In this document: piece by piece, positions 1-12,820 of the stretch
How the letters are laid out: each line of letters begins with the position of its first letter
Numbering within the stretch: the stretch's first letter is position 1
Origin: JAAYAY01 sp964563135
GTDB lineage: Bacteria; Planctomycetota; Planctomycetia; Pirellulales; Thermoguttaceae
DNA length: 64,000 bases
Assembly: GCA_964563135.1 (NCBI GenBank)
Contig: CAZLWV010000028.1
Coordinates: 1-64,000, forward strand
Direction of reading: 5' to 3'
Translations under genes and position numbers: made by a program
The notes under the pieces: model-generated
What the model was told of the DNA's origin: nothing
Database searches by the model: none
What the model saw: the letters and a program-made list of their open reading frames with translations, nothing else

Positions 1-144
1 GCTCAGGGCTTACCAGTCTTACTCAACTAGCGCGACTGGCATGTCCGATACCATCGTCATGACCGGAGTTGCACAGAGATGCGCGCGGCGTCAGTCTGTG
101 CGGTGCAGGGGATCAAAGCAAGACACCAATTTGGGTCAACGATC

Positions 145-1488
145 ATGTCGCTCAATCGAACAACAACGTGGATGGCCGCTCTGGCAGGCGTGTTCCTGCT
201 GGCATTGCCCGCTCCAGGCCAGGGCTTGCAGGATATGCAGGTGTTTGCCCCGGCCGAGTACAGCAGCTATGGCGGAGGTGTCCGGGCGAAAGAAGGTTTC
301 TTCTTCACCTTCGACTACCTCCATTGGAATACGTCCGCTCCGGACGGCGTGCCGATCGGCTATCCCAGTGAGGGACGCACGGGCTACTACGGTCCCGACA
401 CCGGCGATGGCGTCGTTCAGACCAACAGCATGAGCACGGATACTTTCACCGCCCAGTGGAGCAACGGTGAACGGCTCGAGATCGGCGACCGATGGGATCA
501 CCACGGCTGGACATTTGGCTCCCTTCGCCTCAAGACGAACAACGACGAGATCGGTGCTGACGGGATGACGATGATCTGGGACGACCCGCCCCAGGGCACT
601 TTGGGTCGGCGGCTGCTGCAGGGCTACTACCTCTGGCCGGTCGGCGTGCCTTTCCCCGACGATGTCCCGGCGGAAGACATCATCACCCTTTACGGCGTCG
701 ATGTGAGTGAGGTCCTGCCGGCTGTCCTTCGCGATCTTCCGGTGGCGTTCGACGATTTCCATGCCGAGAACAAGAACGAGACCTGGGGTGTGGAATTGAT
801 GTACTCCTATCGCACCCATCCCCAGCAGCATGGCGGCTTCTTCGAACTCTTCGCCGGTGCCCGATACTTCGAATTCAATGACCAGTTCTCCGCCTCCGGT
901 GTGAACCGCATCCCTGGCGAAGTAGGAGATGATGATGACGACGACGACGACACGGAACTGACGTCCTTTTGGAGCCCCAATGCGTCGCTTGCCAACAGCA
1001 ACTGGGAGACCAGCGCCGACAACCATATCGTCGGTCCGCAACTTGGCCTCAGGTGGTTCGTGACCAGCGAACGCTGGACCTTCGATGCATCCGGCCGTTT
1101 TCTCGCCGGCTTCAACAGCCAGAACATCTTCCAGCAGGGAACTCTGGCCTCGAGGTGGGAGGGTGGCGGTATGCTCTACACGTCGGGCGTCGACGCAGAA
1201 CCGGTCGACATGCAGGGACGCCCGCTCCTGATGTCGAAGACTTCGTTCACCCACCAGGCCCATGCAAGCGAGTGGAGCCCGATTGTCGAGTTGCGGATGA
1301 ACCTCCAGTATCAACTCACACGGGGCATCTCGGTTCGAACAGGTTGGACCGGAATGTGGATCGACGGCATCGCCCGCGGATCGGCCCTCAATGTATACCG
1401 GGTGCCCAGCATGGGGCTGAACCTGGCCGACAACCGCCAGGACGTCTTCATCCACGGTTTCAACTTCGGTGTCCTCTGGAACTACTGA
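145..1488 (+). CDS. BBP7-like outer-membrane beta-barrel protein
   Basis: Predicted 447-residue outer-membrane barrel, probably structural or pore-forming; substrate unknown. Starting at the ATG at 145 puts a signal peptide first (basic start, then the hydrophobic stretch AALAGVFLLALPAPGQG), whereas the upstream in-frame ATG at 79 would bury it. Alternating aromatic/polar strands, Gly-Trp and Tyr-rich turns, and a C-terminal aromatic residue (…LWNY) fit a barrel; the overall look matches the planctomycete BBP7 family, recognised from memory rather than a search. An eight-Asp run (residues 262-269) sits in a predicted loop. A strong terminator follows 50 bp downstream, so the gene looks monocistronic. 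Confident of an exported barrel, less so of the exact family. Confidence 0.72.
   Translation: MSLNRTTTWMAALAGVFLLALPAPGQGLQDMQVFAPAEYSSYGGGVRAKEGFFFTFDYLHWNTSAPDGVPIGYPSEGRTGYYGPDTGDGVVQTNSMSTDTFTAQWSNGERLEIGDRWDHHGWTFGSLRLKTNNDEIGADGMTMIWDDPPQGTLGRRLLQGYYLWPVGVPFPDDVPAEDIITLYGVDVSEVLPAVLRDLPVAFDDFHAENKNETWGVELMYSYRTHPQQHGGFFELFAGARYFEFNDQFSASGVNRIPGEVGDDDDDDDDTELTSFWSPNASLANSNWETSADNHIVGPQLGLRWFVTSERWTFDASGRFLAGFNSQNIFQQGTLASRWEGGGMLYTSGVDAEPVDMQGRPLLMSKTSFTHQAHASEWSPIVELRMNLQYQLTRGISVRTGWTGMWIDGIARGSALNVYRVPSMGLNLADNRQDVFIHGFNFGVLWNY
928..951 (+). repeat. (GAY)8 microsatellite encoding an eight-aspartate loop
   Basis: Three GAT codons followed by five GAC codons encode eight consecutive Asp residues inside the outer-membrane barrel. 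The tract sits between two predicted strands, so it is likely a surface or periplasmic loop. Its length is a multiple of three, so contraction or expansion by slippage would keep the frame. Confidence 0.85.
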
Positions 1489-1536
1489 TTGCCGCAGACG
1501 GCACTCTCACAAGATCCCGGTCACAAGAAACGCCCA

Positions 1537-1568
1537 ACGCCGCGAGAGACCCCTCGCGGCGTTTTTTT
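1537..1568 (+). terminator. Rho-independent terminator of the barrel gene
   Basis: A perfect 10-bp stem, ACGCCGCGAG (1537-1546) pairing with CTCGCGGCGT (1553-1562), has a 6-nt loop and is followed at once by seven T residues (1562-1568). It lies about 50 bp after the barrel stop codon and is the clearest intrinsic terminator in the window. Confidence 0.9.
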
Positions 1569-1642
1569 GCTTGCTGTGCCGCAGCGAGCCCGGCATCCGA
1601 CCTGCCGCCTCTGCACAGCCACTTCCCCAACCGGGGCTATAC

Positions 1643-1828
1643 TCAGTTCTGTTCCTGGAGCTTCATCTTTCGAAGCTCCTCCAATTCCGTCCCAAGGCGA
1701 TGTCGCAATGGGCTCTCGGGCCGTAACTCGGCAAGCAGGTGCTCTGCTTTCTGGAATGTCGTCTCGTCGAATTGCCCCCGATTGAACAGCCTTCGCCAAC
1801 TCTGGTTGATCTGTTGTTCCGTAAGCAA
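1643..1828 (-). CDS. Small hypothetical protein (61 aa, TTG start)
   Basis: Unrecognised short protein, charged and predicted helical (many Glu, Gln, Arg, Leu), with no signal peptide or membrane segment. It looks like a small cytoplasmic helical-hairpin protein. The start is TTG: an AAGGGG Shine-Dalgarno lies 6-7 nt upstream and no ATG exists nearby in frame. A candidate promoter on the same strand lies 200 bp upstream (2026-2055). It converges with the barrel gene but lies beyond that gene's terminator. Reality as a gene is likely but not certain; no function can be offered. Confidence 0.5.
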   Translation of the reverse strand: MLTEQQINQSWRRLFNRGQFDETTFQKAEHLLAELRPESPLRHRLGTELEELRKMKLQEQN

Positions 1829-2237
1829 TCTGAACCCCTTTGGGTAAAGAACCGTGAAGTGTAACCTGATCCTTGGCCCAGAACTGCCGTGCGGCCTGCC
1901 GTAAAGCCTCCCTCGGCTCTACGCGGCCCCCGCCACGATCCGATCCTTCTGCCGTGGAGGTGTGCTCCCCAGGCATCCCAGGACCCAGAATCTCATCCTA
2001 ACGGAGTTACTCCTTGACTGTCAGCATTATTACCGTTTTCAAGTCAAACAGACAACTCATACTTTGAGTATATCCTCGGAAAATTTCCGCGTTTAGCACG
2101 CATACGGAGCATTTGGCAGGCATGCCATTTGGGGGATCTACGTGCAGCCCGCACGCTCGGAGTCGCCCCTTCCAATCCGGCCACCTTTCCTCCGGATGGC
2201 CTGGCGCTGGGCCGCAGCCTTCTGCCTCCCTGCCAGA
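1829..2237. other. Intergenic region, locally AT-rich
   Basis: Lies between the end of the acyl-ligase fusion gene and the start of the 61-aa gene, both on the minus strand. The 2010-2095 part is clearly lower in GC than its surroundings and holds a candidate minus-strand promoter. No convincing coding sequence is seen; open frames here lack family features. Confidence 0.5.
2026..2055 (-). promoter_or_regulatory. Candidate sigma70-type promoter for the 61-aa gene
   Basis: On the minus strand, TTGTCT (forward 2050-2055) is followed after 18 nt by AATAAT (forward 2026-2031; 5 of 6 match to TATAAT). It would transcribe toward the TTG start at 1828 with a leader of about 190 nt. It sits in the AT-rich patch. 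Bacterial consensus only; planctomycete promoters are poorly defined. Confidence 0.3.
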
Positions 2238-5660
<3,423 letters not shown>

Positions 5661-6235
5661 GACGATTCAAGCTCCCGCTGATAGAAGAACGGACCTTCAC
5701 GCAGGTCCTCTGGGGGACGATTCCTCTTGCAGAACTCTGCATCGAGCCCGGCAGGGGCCGCGTCTTTCCCGAAGCAGTCGGTACCAGAGAGCCGGTGGGG
5801 CGGCTTGTCGAAATGGAAAGACCGTGGCTCGGGAGGCGAGGCCGCTGGGCCGCCGAATCCGGGCTGCCGTGGCAAACCAATCAACCTGGCCCGGCCACCC
5901 GGCTCTGCCAATTCGAACACCATTCACCAAATCGCTTCGGCCGTTTCAAACACCCGCGACGAACTGAAGTGGTGAACCCGGAATAAGCAAGAATGGCCTA
6001 GTAGTTCCCCCATTTTAAGCGAACAACCCCACCCTCGCAATCGCGACCCCTCCGGAGGGTCATCCCCCAGAATAACCGCCAACCAACTGCCCTGATCGGG
6101 GCTTTCGGCCGGCGTACGTCCAGGTGGAAGCGGCAGCGCGACAGTTTGTTGTGGCAATACCGAGGATCTGATATGGTACCTGATGGGGGCGGGCATATCT
6201 CCTTTCGGGGAGCAACCAATAGTCGAGGTCTCGTC
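5661..6235. other. Intergenic region between divergent genes
   Basis: About 575 bp separating the minus-strand ligase fusion from the plus-strand zinc-ribbon gene, so it must hold both promoters. Several overlapping frames are open, but none shows a start/SD pair, domain motif or consistent composition. No convincing gene is seen. Confidence 0.5.
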
Positions 6236-6931
6236 ATGCTCAGAATCACTTGCCCGAATTGCCAGAGCAAGCTGAATGCCAAGGAAAAATTGATTGGGCA
6301 AACTCGCAGCTGCCCCAAATGCAAGCATCCTGTGCTGATCGAAGCTCCCCCAGCCACGTCGGACGGTTCAGGTGAAGACTCTCCGGTCTCCGACACTTCC
6401 GAAGCGACGCCGTCGATCATGGTCCAGCCGCGGGACGAGGGCGAGGGCCTCGCGCAGGTGGTCGCCGTCGCAGCCCCGGTCAAGGAGCTCAAAACCCCGA
6501 ATAAGTACGTCATCCTCGACCGACAGCGGATCATCGCCGTGTGGGAGGCAGAGGGCTGGCAACTCAAGACCCCCGCCGGGCTGATCAGTGCCAAACGAAA
6601 CACGGAACAGATCCCGTCGCAGGGAGTCTTCCGGCTGGTGGAGCTTCGCGTGACCCGTACAACCGACGCGATGTATCTGACCGGCATCGTTTCTCACGAG
6701 CTGACTTCTCGCTTTGCCTTGCCTGCCATCGGCCGGGGCGATAACCAGATTCTCGAGAAGATCGTCCACCCTTCCGGGCTCACTCGCGACCAGAAGCAGA
6801 TCGTCCGGCGCTACCTGCAGGAGACCTTCATGCCCGACGTGTGGCAGCACAGCACTACGATCACCGAGTACCTGGCCAGCGCCGACCAGCATACACAAGG
6901 CGTCCTGGTCGAAGTCCCCGCCGCCTCGTAG
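6236..6931 (+). CDS. Zinc-ribbon domain protein, function unknown
   Basis: 231-residue cytoplasmic protein. The N-terminus is a zinc ribbon with two CxxC knuckles (Cys6/Cys9 and Cys26/Cys29; ITCPNC and SCPKC). An acidic, Ser/Thr/Pro-rich linker (~35-80) follows, then a ~150-residue alpha/beta region with no motif I recognise. Planctomycetes carry many such zinc-ribbon proteins, often proposed as nucleic-acid or partner binding. The start at 6236 was chosen because the ribbon begins five residues later; an upstream in-frame ATG adds 30 residues of low-complexity sequence. It converges with the methyltransferase gene, whose stop is 16 bp away. Confidence 0.6.
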   Translation: MLRITCPNCQSKLNAKEKLIGQTRSCPKCKHPVLIEAPPATSDGSGEDSPVSDTSEATPSIMVQPRDEGEGLAQVVAVAAPVKELKTPNKYVILDRQRIIAVWEAEGWQLKTPAGLISAKRNTEQIPSQGVFRLVELRVTRTTDAMYLTGIVSHELTSRFALPAIGRGDNQILEKIVHPSGLTRDQKQIVRRYLQETFMPDVWQHSTTITEYLASADQHTQGVLVEVPAAS

Positions 6932-6946
6932 GTCGGGCCCTGTCGG

Positions 6947-9421
6947 CTATCCGACTCGCCCGGCAGCAGAAGTCCTTCGTCCCCTTCCCGTTTCCACCAG
7001 TTCTGCCAGCCGACGACCCTGCGCCGGCTCCAACTGGTAGACCGCCGCAACCTTCTCATGGATCTCCTCCTCGATCCGGCCGAGATCCTCTCCTCGTGTC
7101 TGGGCGACATGCGCGGCCCGACCAAGACCGGCAAGCTCCCTGTGATCTTCTCGCCCCGCATCGAATCGGCGAATTGCCAGATGCTCGAGCATTCCCGGCG
7201 ATCCGAAGCCTTTGCCGCCGCGAACGCTATGTGCCTGCACCAGAAATCCAACGACCGGACTGTTGAGCAGGGCGCAGAGGTAGTGCGCTTCGTCGGCCGA
7301 GACTGCGGCGATCATCGCGCAGGTTTCCTGGCAGACGACCGGCCGAACACCCAGCAGCGCACCTTCGATCGGCTCCACAACCGCGGCGCGAATCATGCGA
7401 TCCATGCGCCGCCAGACGACCTTGTGCGCTGCCACCGTGTACTGCCCGACGTTGTACATCGAATAGAACGGTGCCGAATCCTGATAGCGGCGATAGGCCG
7501 CCCGCTGGCGCAGAATTCCCTCCAGTGGCTTCAGATAGGCGTAGGCGCGGGGGAACTCCTGTTCCAGGCGTCGCTCGTCGATCCCGCGCCGCGTCACGGT
7601 GTCCTGAACCAGCAGCAGACAGGCCGATGGCACGGCCTGGAAACGTTGCACGTCGCCCCAGCGAACGAGAGGATACAACAATTCCGGCTCCAGGGTGGCA
7701 CGAACAGTGGCCAGACGATGCCTCCCCCGATCCGCAAGGTTCTCGACCTCCACATGGGGTCCCTTTCGACCAAGCAGCCTGAACCAGTAGACGCCGTTGG
7801 CTCCCCCGGTGTTGGCACCCAGGTGCGCCGTGTAATCGGAAGGGCCGGTCAGCCGCTCAATGGCCCCCCCCATGCCTGCGGGCCGCAACAACCATGGCGA
7901 CTGGGGACGTCTGGGGTCGATCGGGACGGCTTCAAGCGACTGGTAGGCAAGGCGAGGCCCAGCCGGCGGTTGCCCGACCTTCCCCCCTCCGTCGCAACTC
8001 CAACGCCGGTAGGGCACCGGATAGGTGGTCGGCGCTCCTTTCTCCAGAACGACGGTGGCAGTCCAGTTTGCCGCCGTGTCGAAGGGCTGAACGTCGACCA
8101 GATCGTCTACCTGCAGAACCCGGAGCGGAGGACCGTTCTCGCCCAATCGGAACCGCCGAAAACCGTCGCCGGCTCCACNNNNNNNNNNGGTCTGAAACAG
8201 CGTCTGGGTAACGACCATCCCCAGGCGGCCTCCGCAGCGCAAGAATCGGTCGGCTCCGCAGCACAGCACCAGCATGGCAAGGTCCTTCTTGGCACCGCCG
8301 TGCCTCGCCTGGTTGCCCGACAGGGAAAACAGTCCGTACCGCTGCCACAGGTCTTTCGTCTGCCGGCGGTAATCGTCGGGCAAGTGATCCCAGGCGACCC
8401 AGGGGGGATTGCCCACGAGAAAATCGAACTCCGGCTCCCGCCGTTCCTCGAGCACCACATCGCCTTGTCGCACTGGCACATTCAGCGGGCAATCGGGGTC
8501 GAGCTGTTCTCGAAGGGCAACAAGATAGTTGGCGCGTGCCGCCAGCACGGCCAAGGAATTCACGTCCATTCCGGCAACTTGCCGCCAGACGGAATCCCGG
8601 GCAGCACAGCCGTCCCCTGCGCCTCGCATACGGGCCATGGCCCGCAGGAGAAATACTCCAGATCCGCACGTGGGGTCGAACAGGCGACCGGTGAAGCGGC
8701 CATCGAATCCGGCTTGATCGAGAACATGATCGGCGAGCCAGGCGGGTGTGTAGTGCTCTCCAAGGGCATGCCGAACCTGTTTGGGAAGCAATCCCATATA
8801 GACTGATCCAAACAGATCGTGGCCTTGGGCCGGATCCGTTTGCGAGGTGATCGATTCCAGACTGTATGCCAGTTCTGCCACCGATCGCAGCCACTCCTGG
8901 AGGGGTTGATCCCACGCATCGAGATACCAGGCCCAACCGGCAGAGTCCGGAAACCCGCATGCGCCCCAGCGGGCGGCATGCTCGCCGCTTTCAAATCGCT
9001 CGGCGCCCGCTCGCCCGCAAACGTTCAAGGGGCAGGAGTCGGCCCCCAGGTGCGGTTCAAAGACCGTCCACGTGAGATACTTCACCACAATCGCGTAATA
9101 CGTCTGGATCGCCAGCAGGAACCGGGAAGGATCGCTCTGCCCCTCAGGAGAGGAACCGCGTCCCGCCATTTTCGTCAGCGCAGCCCGGGCCGCCGCCGTC
9201 ATGCCGGCAGCCACCCCGGCCGCCCGTTGCAGCGCCGCCTGGCTGCTGTCCATCCGTTCCAGCAGCAACCGGATCCCGCGGGCAAAGCAGTCCGACCGGC
9301 TGCCGTAAGCGGTCTCGAGCGACCATGGTATGTTCTTGACTCTGGGGGCCGACACGCGAGCACTCCGATGGTGATTGCAGATCCATCGACCAGCGTAACC
9401 GCTCCAGTGCCGCACGACCAT
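6947..9421 (-). CDS. Class I SAM-dependent DNA methyltransferase (adenine-N6 type), interrupted by an assembly gap
   Basis: About 824 residues as assembled. An N-terminal helical region (~1-225) is followed by a methyltransferase core with motif I DPTCGSG (from Asp249) and the catalytic NPPW (338-341), the signature of N6-adenine DNA methylases. Behind it is a long C-terminal region with aromatic/basic stretches that resembles a target-recognition part. HYTPAWLA upstream of motif I is typical of Eco57I/type IIG-like enzymes. A 10-N gap (8179-8188) lies after TQTLFQT; the frame is the same on both sides. No PD-(D/E)XK motif and no neighbouring nuclease or specificity gene are seen, so it looks like an orphan methylase or a type IIG-like remnant. 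The ATG at 9421 is the least certain part; upstream sequence in this frame runs into the divergent SDR gene. Confidence 0.75.
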   Translation of the reverse strand: MVVRHWSGYAGRWICNHHRSARVSAPRVKNIPWSLETAYGSRSDCFARGIRLLLERMDSSQAALQRAAGVAAGMTAAARAALTKMAGRGSSPEGQSDPSRFLLAIQTYYAIVVKYLTWTVFEPHLGADSCPLNVCGRAGAERFESGEHAARWGACGFPDSAGWAWYLDAWDQPLQEWLRSVAELAYSLESITSQTDPAQGHDLFGSVYMGLLPKQVRHALGEHYTPAWLADHVLDQAGFDGRFTGRLFDPTCGSGVFLLRAMARMRGAGDGCAARDSVWRQVAGMDVNSLAVLAARANYLVALREQLDPDCPLNVPVRQGDVVLEERREPEFDFLVGNPPWVAWDHLPDDYRRQTKDLWQRYGLFSLSGNQARHGGAKKDLAMLVLCCGADRFLRCGGRLGMVVTQTLFQTXXXXGAGDGFRRFRLGENGPPLRVLQVDDLVDVQPFDTAANWTATVVLEKGAPTTYPVPYRRWSCDGGGKVGQPPAGPRLAYQSLEAVPIDPRRPQSPWLLRPAGMGGAIERLTGPSDYTAHLGANTGGANGVYWFRLLGRKGPHVEVENLADRGRHRLATVRATLEPELLYPLVRWGDVQRFQAVPSACLLLVQDTVTRRGIDERRLEQEFPRAYAYLKPLEGILRQRAAYRRYQDSAPFYSMYNVGQYTVAAHKVVWRRMDRMIRAAVVEPIEGALLGVRPVVCQETCAMIAAVSADEAHYLCALLNSPVVGFLVQAHSVRGGKGFGSPGMLEHLAIRRFDAGREDHRELAGLGRAAHVAQTRGEDLGRIEEEIHEKVAAVYQLEPAQGRRLAELVETGRGRRTSAAGRVG
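8179..8188. other. Assembly gap 1 (10 N) inside the methyltransferase gene
   Basis: Ten Ns. The flanking reading frames agree on the minus strand (…LFQT / GAGDGFRRF…). The flanks would join perfectly if only one nucleotide were missing, so the real gap may be tiny. Confidence 0.95.
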
Positions 9422-9515
9422 CCCGCCCAGCCCCAGCGGACCAGCCTGGCCGGTGCGGTGATTTGCATCTGCTGGGGCTGGCAGCGATCTCCCGTTAGGC
9501 GATACGGAGGGGCAG

Positions 9516-9524
9516 TGGTATAAT
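9516..9524 (+). promoter_or_regulatory. Extended -10 promoter of the SDR operon
   Basis: TGGTATAAT at 9516-9524 is a perfect extended -10 element (TGn followed by TATAAT), about 42 bp before the SDR start codon and inside the divergent methyltransferase/SDR spacer. No good -35 is seen, which is usual for extended -10 promoters. Confidence 0.5.
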
Positions 9525-9565
9525 CGGCCGGGTCCTGTAGAAAGCAACAACCAAGGTTCGAATCC

Positions 9566-10312
9566 ATGGATCTGCAACTGAAGGATCGAGTGGCCTTCGT
9601 CACAGGCGCCTCGCGCGGAATCGGCGCGGCAACCGCAAGTATTCTGGCTGAAGAAGGAGCCGACGTCGTCATCGGCTACCATACCAACGTGGAGGGAGCG
9701 GAGGCTGCCGCCGACGCCGTCCGCCGGCTGGGACGGCGGGCCTGGTGCATGGGCATGGATGTTGCCGACCACGCGGCCGTCAGCAGCGCTTTCCAGAAAC
9801 TTCGCAACACGATCGATCGGATCGACCTGCTGATCCTTTGCTCCGGCGAGAGCACCGTGACACCCTTCGCACAACTCACTGCGGAGGAATGGATGCACAT
9901 CGTGGCCGTGAACCTCAATGGGCCGTTCTTCGTGCTTCAGGCCGCCAGAGAGCTTCTTTCGGAGGGCTCCTCCGTGGTGACCGTGGCCAGTGTGGCCGGT
10001 CACACCGGCGTGCCCCACCACGCCCACTATGCGGCAGCCAAGGCAGGGCTCGTCAACCTCACCAAGAGCGCGGCCAGGGCCCTTGCACCACGGGTCCGCG
10101 TGAACTGCGTGGCCCCCGGAATGACCCTTACCGAGATGGGAAGTCAATCGGCCACCGCCCTCTCACCCGACTATGCCAGGACCCATCTGCTCTCAGGCCG
10201 TTTTGCTGAACCCGAAGAAATCGCCCGCGTGATCGTTTTCGTCGCCAGTCCGGTGGCCGGATTCATGACCGGGGCCACAATCGACATCAACGGCGGCCGA
10301 GTACTGCGATAG
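9566..10312 (+). CDS. SDR family oxidoreductase (FabG-like)
   Basis: 248-residue short-chain dehydrogenase/reductase, presumably NAD(P)H-dependent reduction of a keto group. The cofactor motif TGASRGIG lies at 13-20, and Ser142, Tyr155 and Lys159 (YAAAK) make up the catalytic set. The usual NNAG motif is replaced by CSGES around residue 92, atypical for true FabG, so a specialised SDR is more likely than the housekeeping ketoacyl-ACP reductase. It is preceded by an extended -10 promoter and followed after 11 bp by the frameshifted exported protein, so the two probably form one transcript. Substrate unknown. Confidence 0.88.
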   Translation: MDLQLKDRVAFVTGASRGIGAATASILAEEGADVVIGYHTNVEGAEAAADAVRRLGRRAWCMGMDVADHAAVSSAFQKLRNTIDRIDLLILCSGESTVTPFAQLTAEEWMHIVAVNLNGPFFVLQAARELLSEGSSVVTVASVAGHTGVPHHAHYAAAKAGLVNLTKSAARALAPRVRVNCVAPGMTLTEMGSQSATALSPDYARTHLLSGRFAEPEEIARVIVFVASPVAGFMTGATIDINGGRVLR

Positions 10313-10323
10313 AGGAACAACAC

Positions 10324-12640
10324 ATGCTCAAGTCTTCGCCCTTCATTGGCGGCCTGTCCGTCGCCTGCTCGCTCTTGGTTACCGCTCCTGCGGCCGCCCT
10401 GGCCGGTGAAAACGCCGGGCAGGACGCGCGGCGCTGGCTGCGAGTCGAGCTTCCAGGGCAACAGCAGAATGTCATCAAGACCTCCTGGCCGGGGATCGGC
10501 TGCTGGTTCTGGACGGCTTCGGACTTCGAAGCGGACGGCTACAAGCCATTCGTTGACCTCCATGAGAAACATTCGGCCTACGGGGTGCTCACCACCAGCA
10601 TCCGGCACCATGCCGAGGTGACCCGGCCCGAGGTGCACGACCAGCTCAAACGCGGAGTTGAATACGCTCGGGCACACGGCATGGAAGTCGTGCTGGACCT
10701 GGATGTGCGTCTGGCAAGGCAGGCCTTTATGGACAAGTACCCCGGCGAGATGCAGGAGATCGTCCGTTTGCGGGAGTTGGCTCTCCAGCCCGAAGGCCGG
10801 GCCCGGCTGTCGATCGACCCGATCAAGATGTCGGATCACTACACGCCCGCGCATCTGGGGGTTCGTCCCTACGAGTCGCTTGCTGGCCGGCTGCTGCGCG
10901 CGTATTCCTACGTCGCCGGACCACAAGGCATCCAGCCTGATACCATCCAAGACATCACCAGCCGCTGCCAGGTCACTCAGGCCGATGCCCGGGGCGTCGG
11001 CGTCACCATCCCCGGCACGGCGGCCGACCAGGGCCGAACTGCCTGCCTGCTGGCTGTCTTCACGCTTTTCACTCCGGACGTGTTCGCGCCGCATCTGGCG
11101 GAGTTCGAGCGAAACACGCTCCGGCAATATGCCGACGTGCCGTTGGCTGGGGCCTGCAAGGACGAATGGGGATTTCCGGGACGCTTTGGACCGCGGCTCG
11201 ACGATCTGTACTTTTCCCAGGCAATGGCCGACGTGTATGCCAGGCGCCGGCCGGGCCGGGATCTCGTGCGCGACCTGCTGCTGATGCTTAAACCTCATGC
11301 CGGCCTGGAGGGCGAGCGGGCGGCCGCGATCAACCATTACATGGAGATGAACTGGCAGCGCAACGCCGAGGTCGAGAACGCCTACTGCCAGTCCATCAAG
11401 GACGTCTTCGGGCCGCAGGCCATGCCGGCCACGCACCCGACCTGGTACCCCAATCCAGCGACGCGCGAGGAGGTCTTCAAGAATGGACTCGATTGGTGGG
11501 CCTGCCGCCGCGACCTGGCACAGACCGACGAGGCCACGCCCTTCTGCGCCCATGTATTACGAACGCAGCGTGGAGGCGTACCGCGAGGACCTCTGGCGGC
11601 ACGCTCTGGGCGGCGGGAGGATCAACTTCCACCCAGTCTACCCGGCGCCGGCCAGTGTCCCGCCAAACCACCGCACGATCTCGCTCCTGGGCGACAAGCT
11701 GCTGGCCGCCGACTGCCGCATCCGGCTGCTCAACTACATCTCGTCCGCGCCGATCGACTGCCCGGTGGCAGTTGTGTTCGGGCATCCGGCTGCTTTGAAC
11801 TGGGCCGGCCCGGGACTGGCGGACACCGGCCTGGCGGTCACCGACCGGTTGTGGGCCGCCGGCTTCTATACGGACCTGATCCCCAGTAGCCAGATCGCGG
11901 CCGGGGCACTGAGGTTGGGCAAAGACGGGCGCATCCAGTACGGTCCGCAGCCGTACGAGGCGGTCATTCTCTATCACCCCCAGTACGAGCGCCCGGCCGT
12001 GGCCGAGCTGTTCCGCCGTGCGGCCGCCGCCGGCAAGACGGCCCTGTACCGGGTGGGCGAGTGGACGCGGGATTTTGAGGGACACCCGTTCGATGCACTG
12101 CGCCAGTTGCCCGAAGCGATGGCAGCCATGGCCGAGGCGGACCCTTGTGCCCGTGCCGTCATCGCGCACCTGGAGGCAGCCGGCACGGCGCCACAAACCC
12201 CCTGCACGATCCGTGGCACAGTGAATTTCCCCGGTTCGATGATGCCCAAACCCAGCGGCCAATGCCGCCTGCTGGATGGCACGGTCATCCTGGCCTCCGG
12301 CGAGAAGAACGTGATGGGCGATCCGATTCGCAAGGCGATCAACGTCGACGGCCATGAGGTCACCTTCGACGCCGTCGGTGTGGCGGCCGTGCGGCTCGAT
12401 CGTGGGGGCCGGGTGGTCGCCCTGGCCGCCGGGGCGCTGAAGTCGTTCGCCGGCAGCGACCTGCGGATCGAGCTGGCCGAACCTGCAGACGTGGCCCTGT
12501 GGCGAACCGCCCAGGGTCAATGGCAAGGCGTCGTCCAGGACAACAGCACCGGACCGCTGCCCGAGGCGCTGACTCGGATCACGGCCGACTGGACCCGGGT
12601 GCAGGTTCCCGTGCCGTTACCGAGCGAATCGGAAGACTGA
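10324..12640 (+). pseudogene. Exported TIM-barrel-like protein, frameshifted near 11549
   Basis: Two overlapping frames form one protein of ~771 residues if a single extra base is removed near 11549-11551 (a CCC run): the first reads …DEATPFCA, the second continues …PMYYERSVEAYRED. The N-terminus has a signal peptide (VACSLLVTAPAAALAG). The first half reads like a glycoside-hydrolase barrel (CKDEWGFPG around residue 279 is a plausible acid/base segment). The second has a flavodoxin-like and beta-sandwich feel, as in multi-domain beta-galactosidase-type enzymes. Family not assigned. It is 11 bp behind the SDR with a good SD (GAGGA). Codon use stays normal after the shift, so a recent mutation or a sequence error are both possible. 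Confidence 0.6.
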
Positions 12641-12658
12641 CTTCGCATCGCGCTACCC

Positions 12659-12680
12659 AAGGGTATCCCAAGGGTATCCC
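12659..12680. repeat. 11-bp direct repeat, two copies
   Basis: AAGGGTATCCC occurs twice head to tail in the 180-bp spacer between the convergent exported-protein and PHP genes. No gene is seen in the spacer; the repeat has no assigned role. Confidence 0.8.
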
Positions 12681-12820
12681 AGCAGATACGCGCCGGTGCC
12701 ACCCGGCTGCTTGCTGGTACCCGCCTTGCAGGAAACCCGCCGTGCTCTTCATGATGGCCGAGCAACATGGCCGCACGTTGCCTGCGGCCAGCTGCTCCAC
12801 CAGCAGCCGCTTTGCCTGTT

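Noticed and set aside
1638..1643. TATACT hexamer as a plus-strand promoter
   Set aside because: No plus-strand gene follows; it lies at the end of a minus-strand gene.
7058..8806. 582-codon plus-strand frame
   Set aside because: Antisense to the DNA methyltransferase, whose motifs are clear.
9422..10147. Upstream extension of the methyltransferase frame
   Set aside because: Runs through the SDR gene on the other strand and has no methyltransferase-like sequence; the start was placed at 9421.
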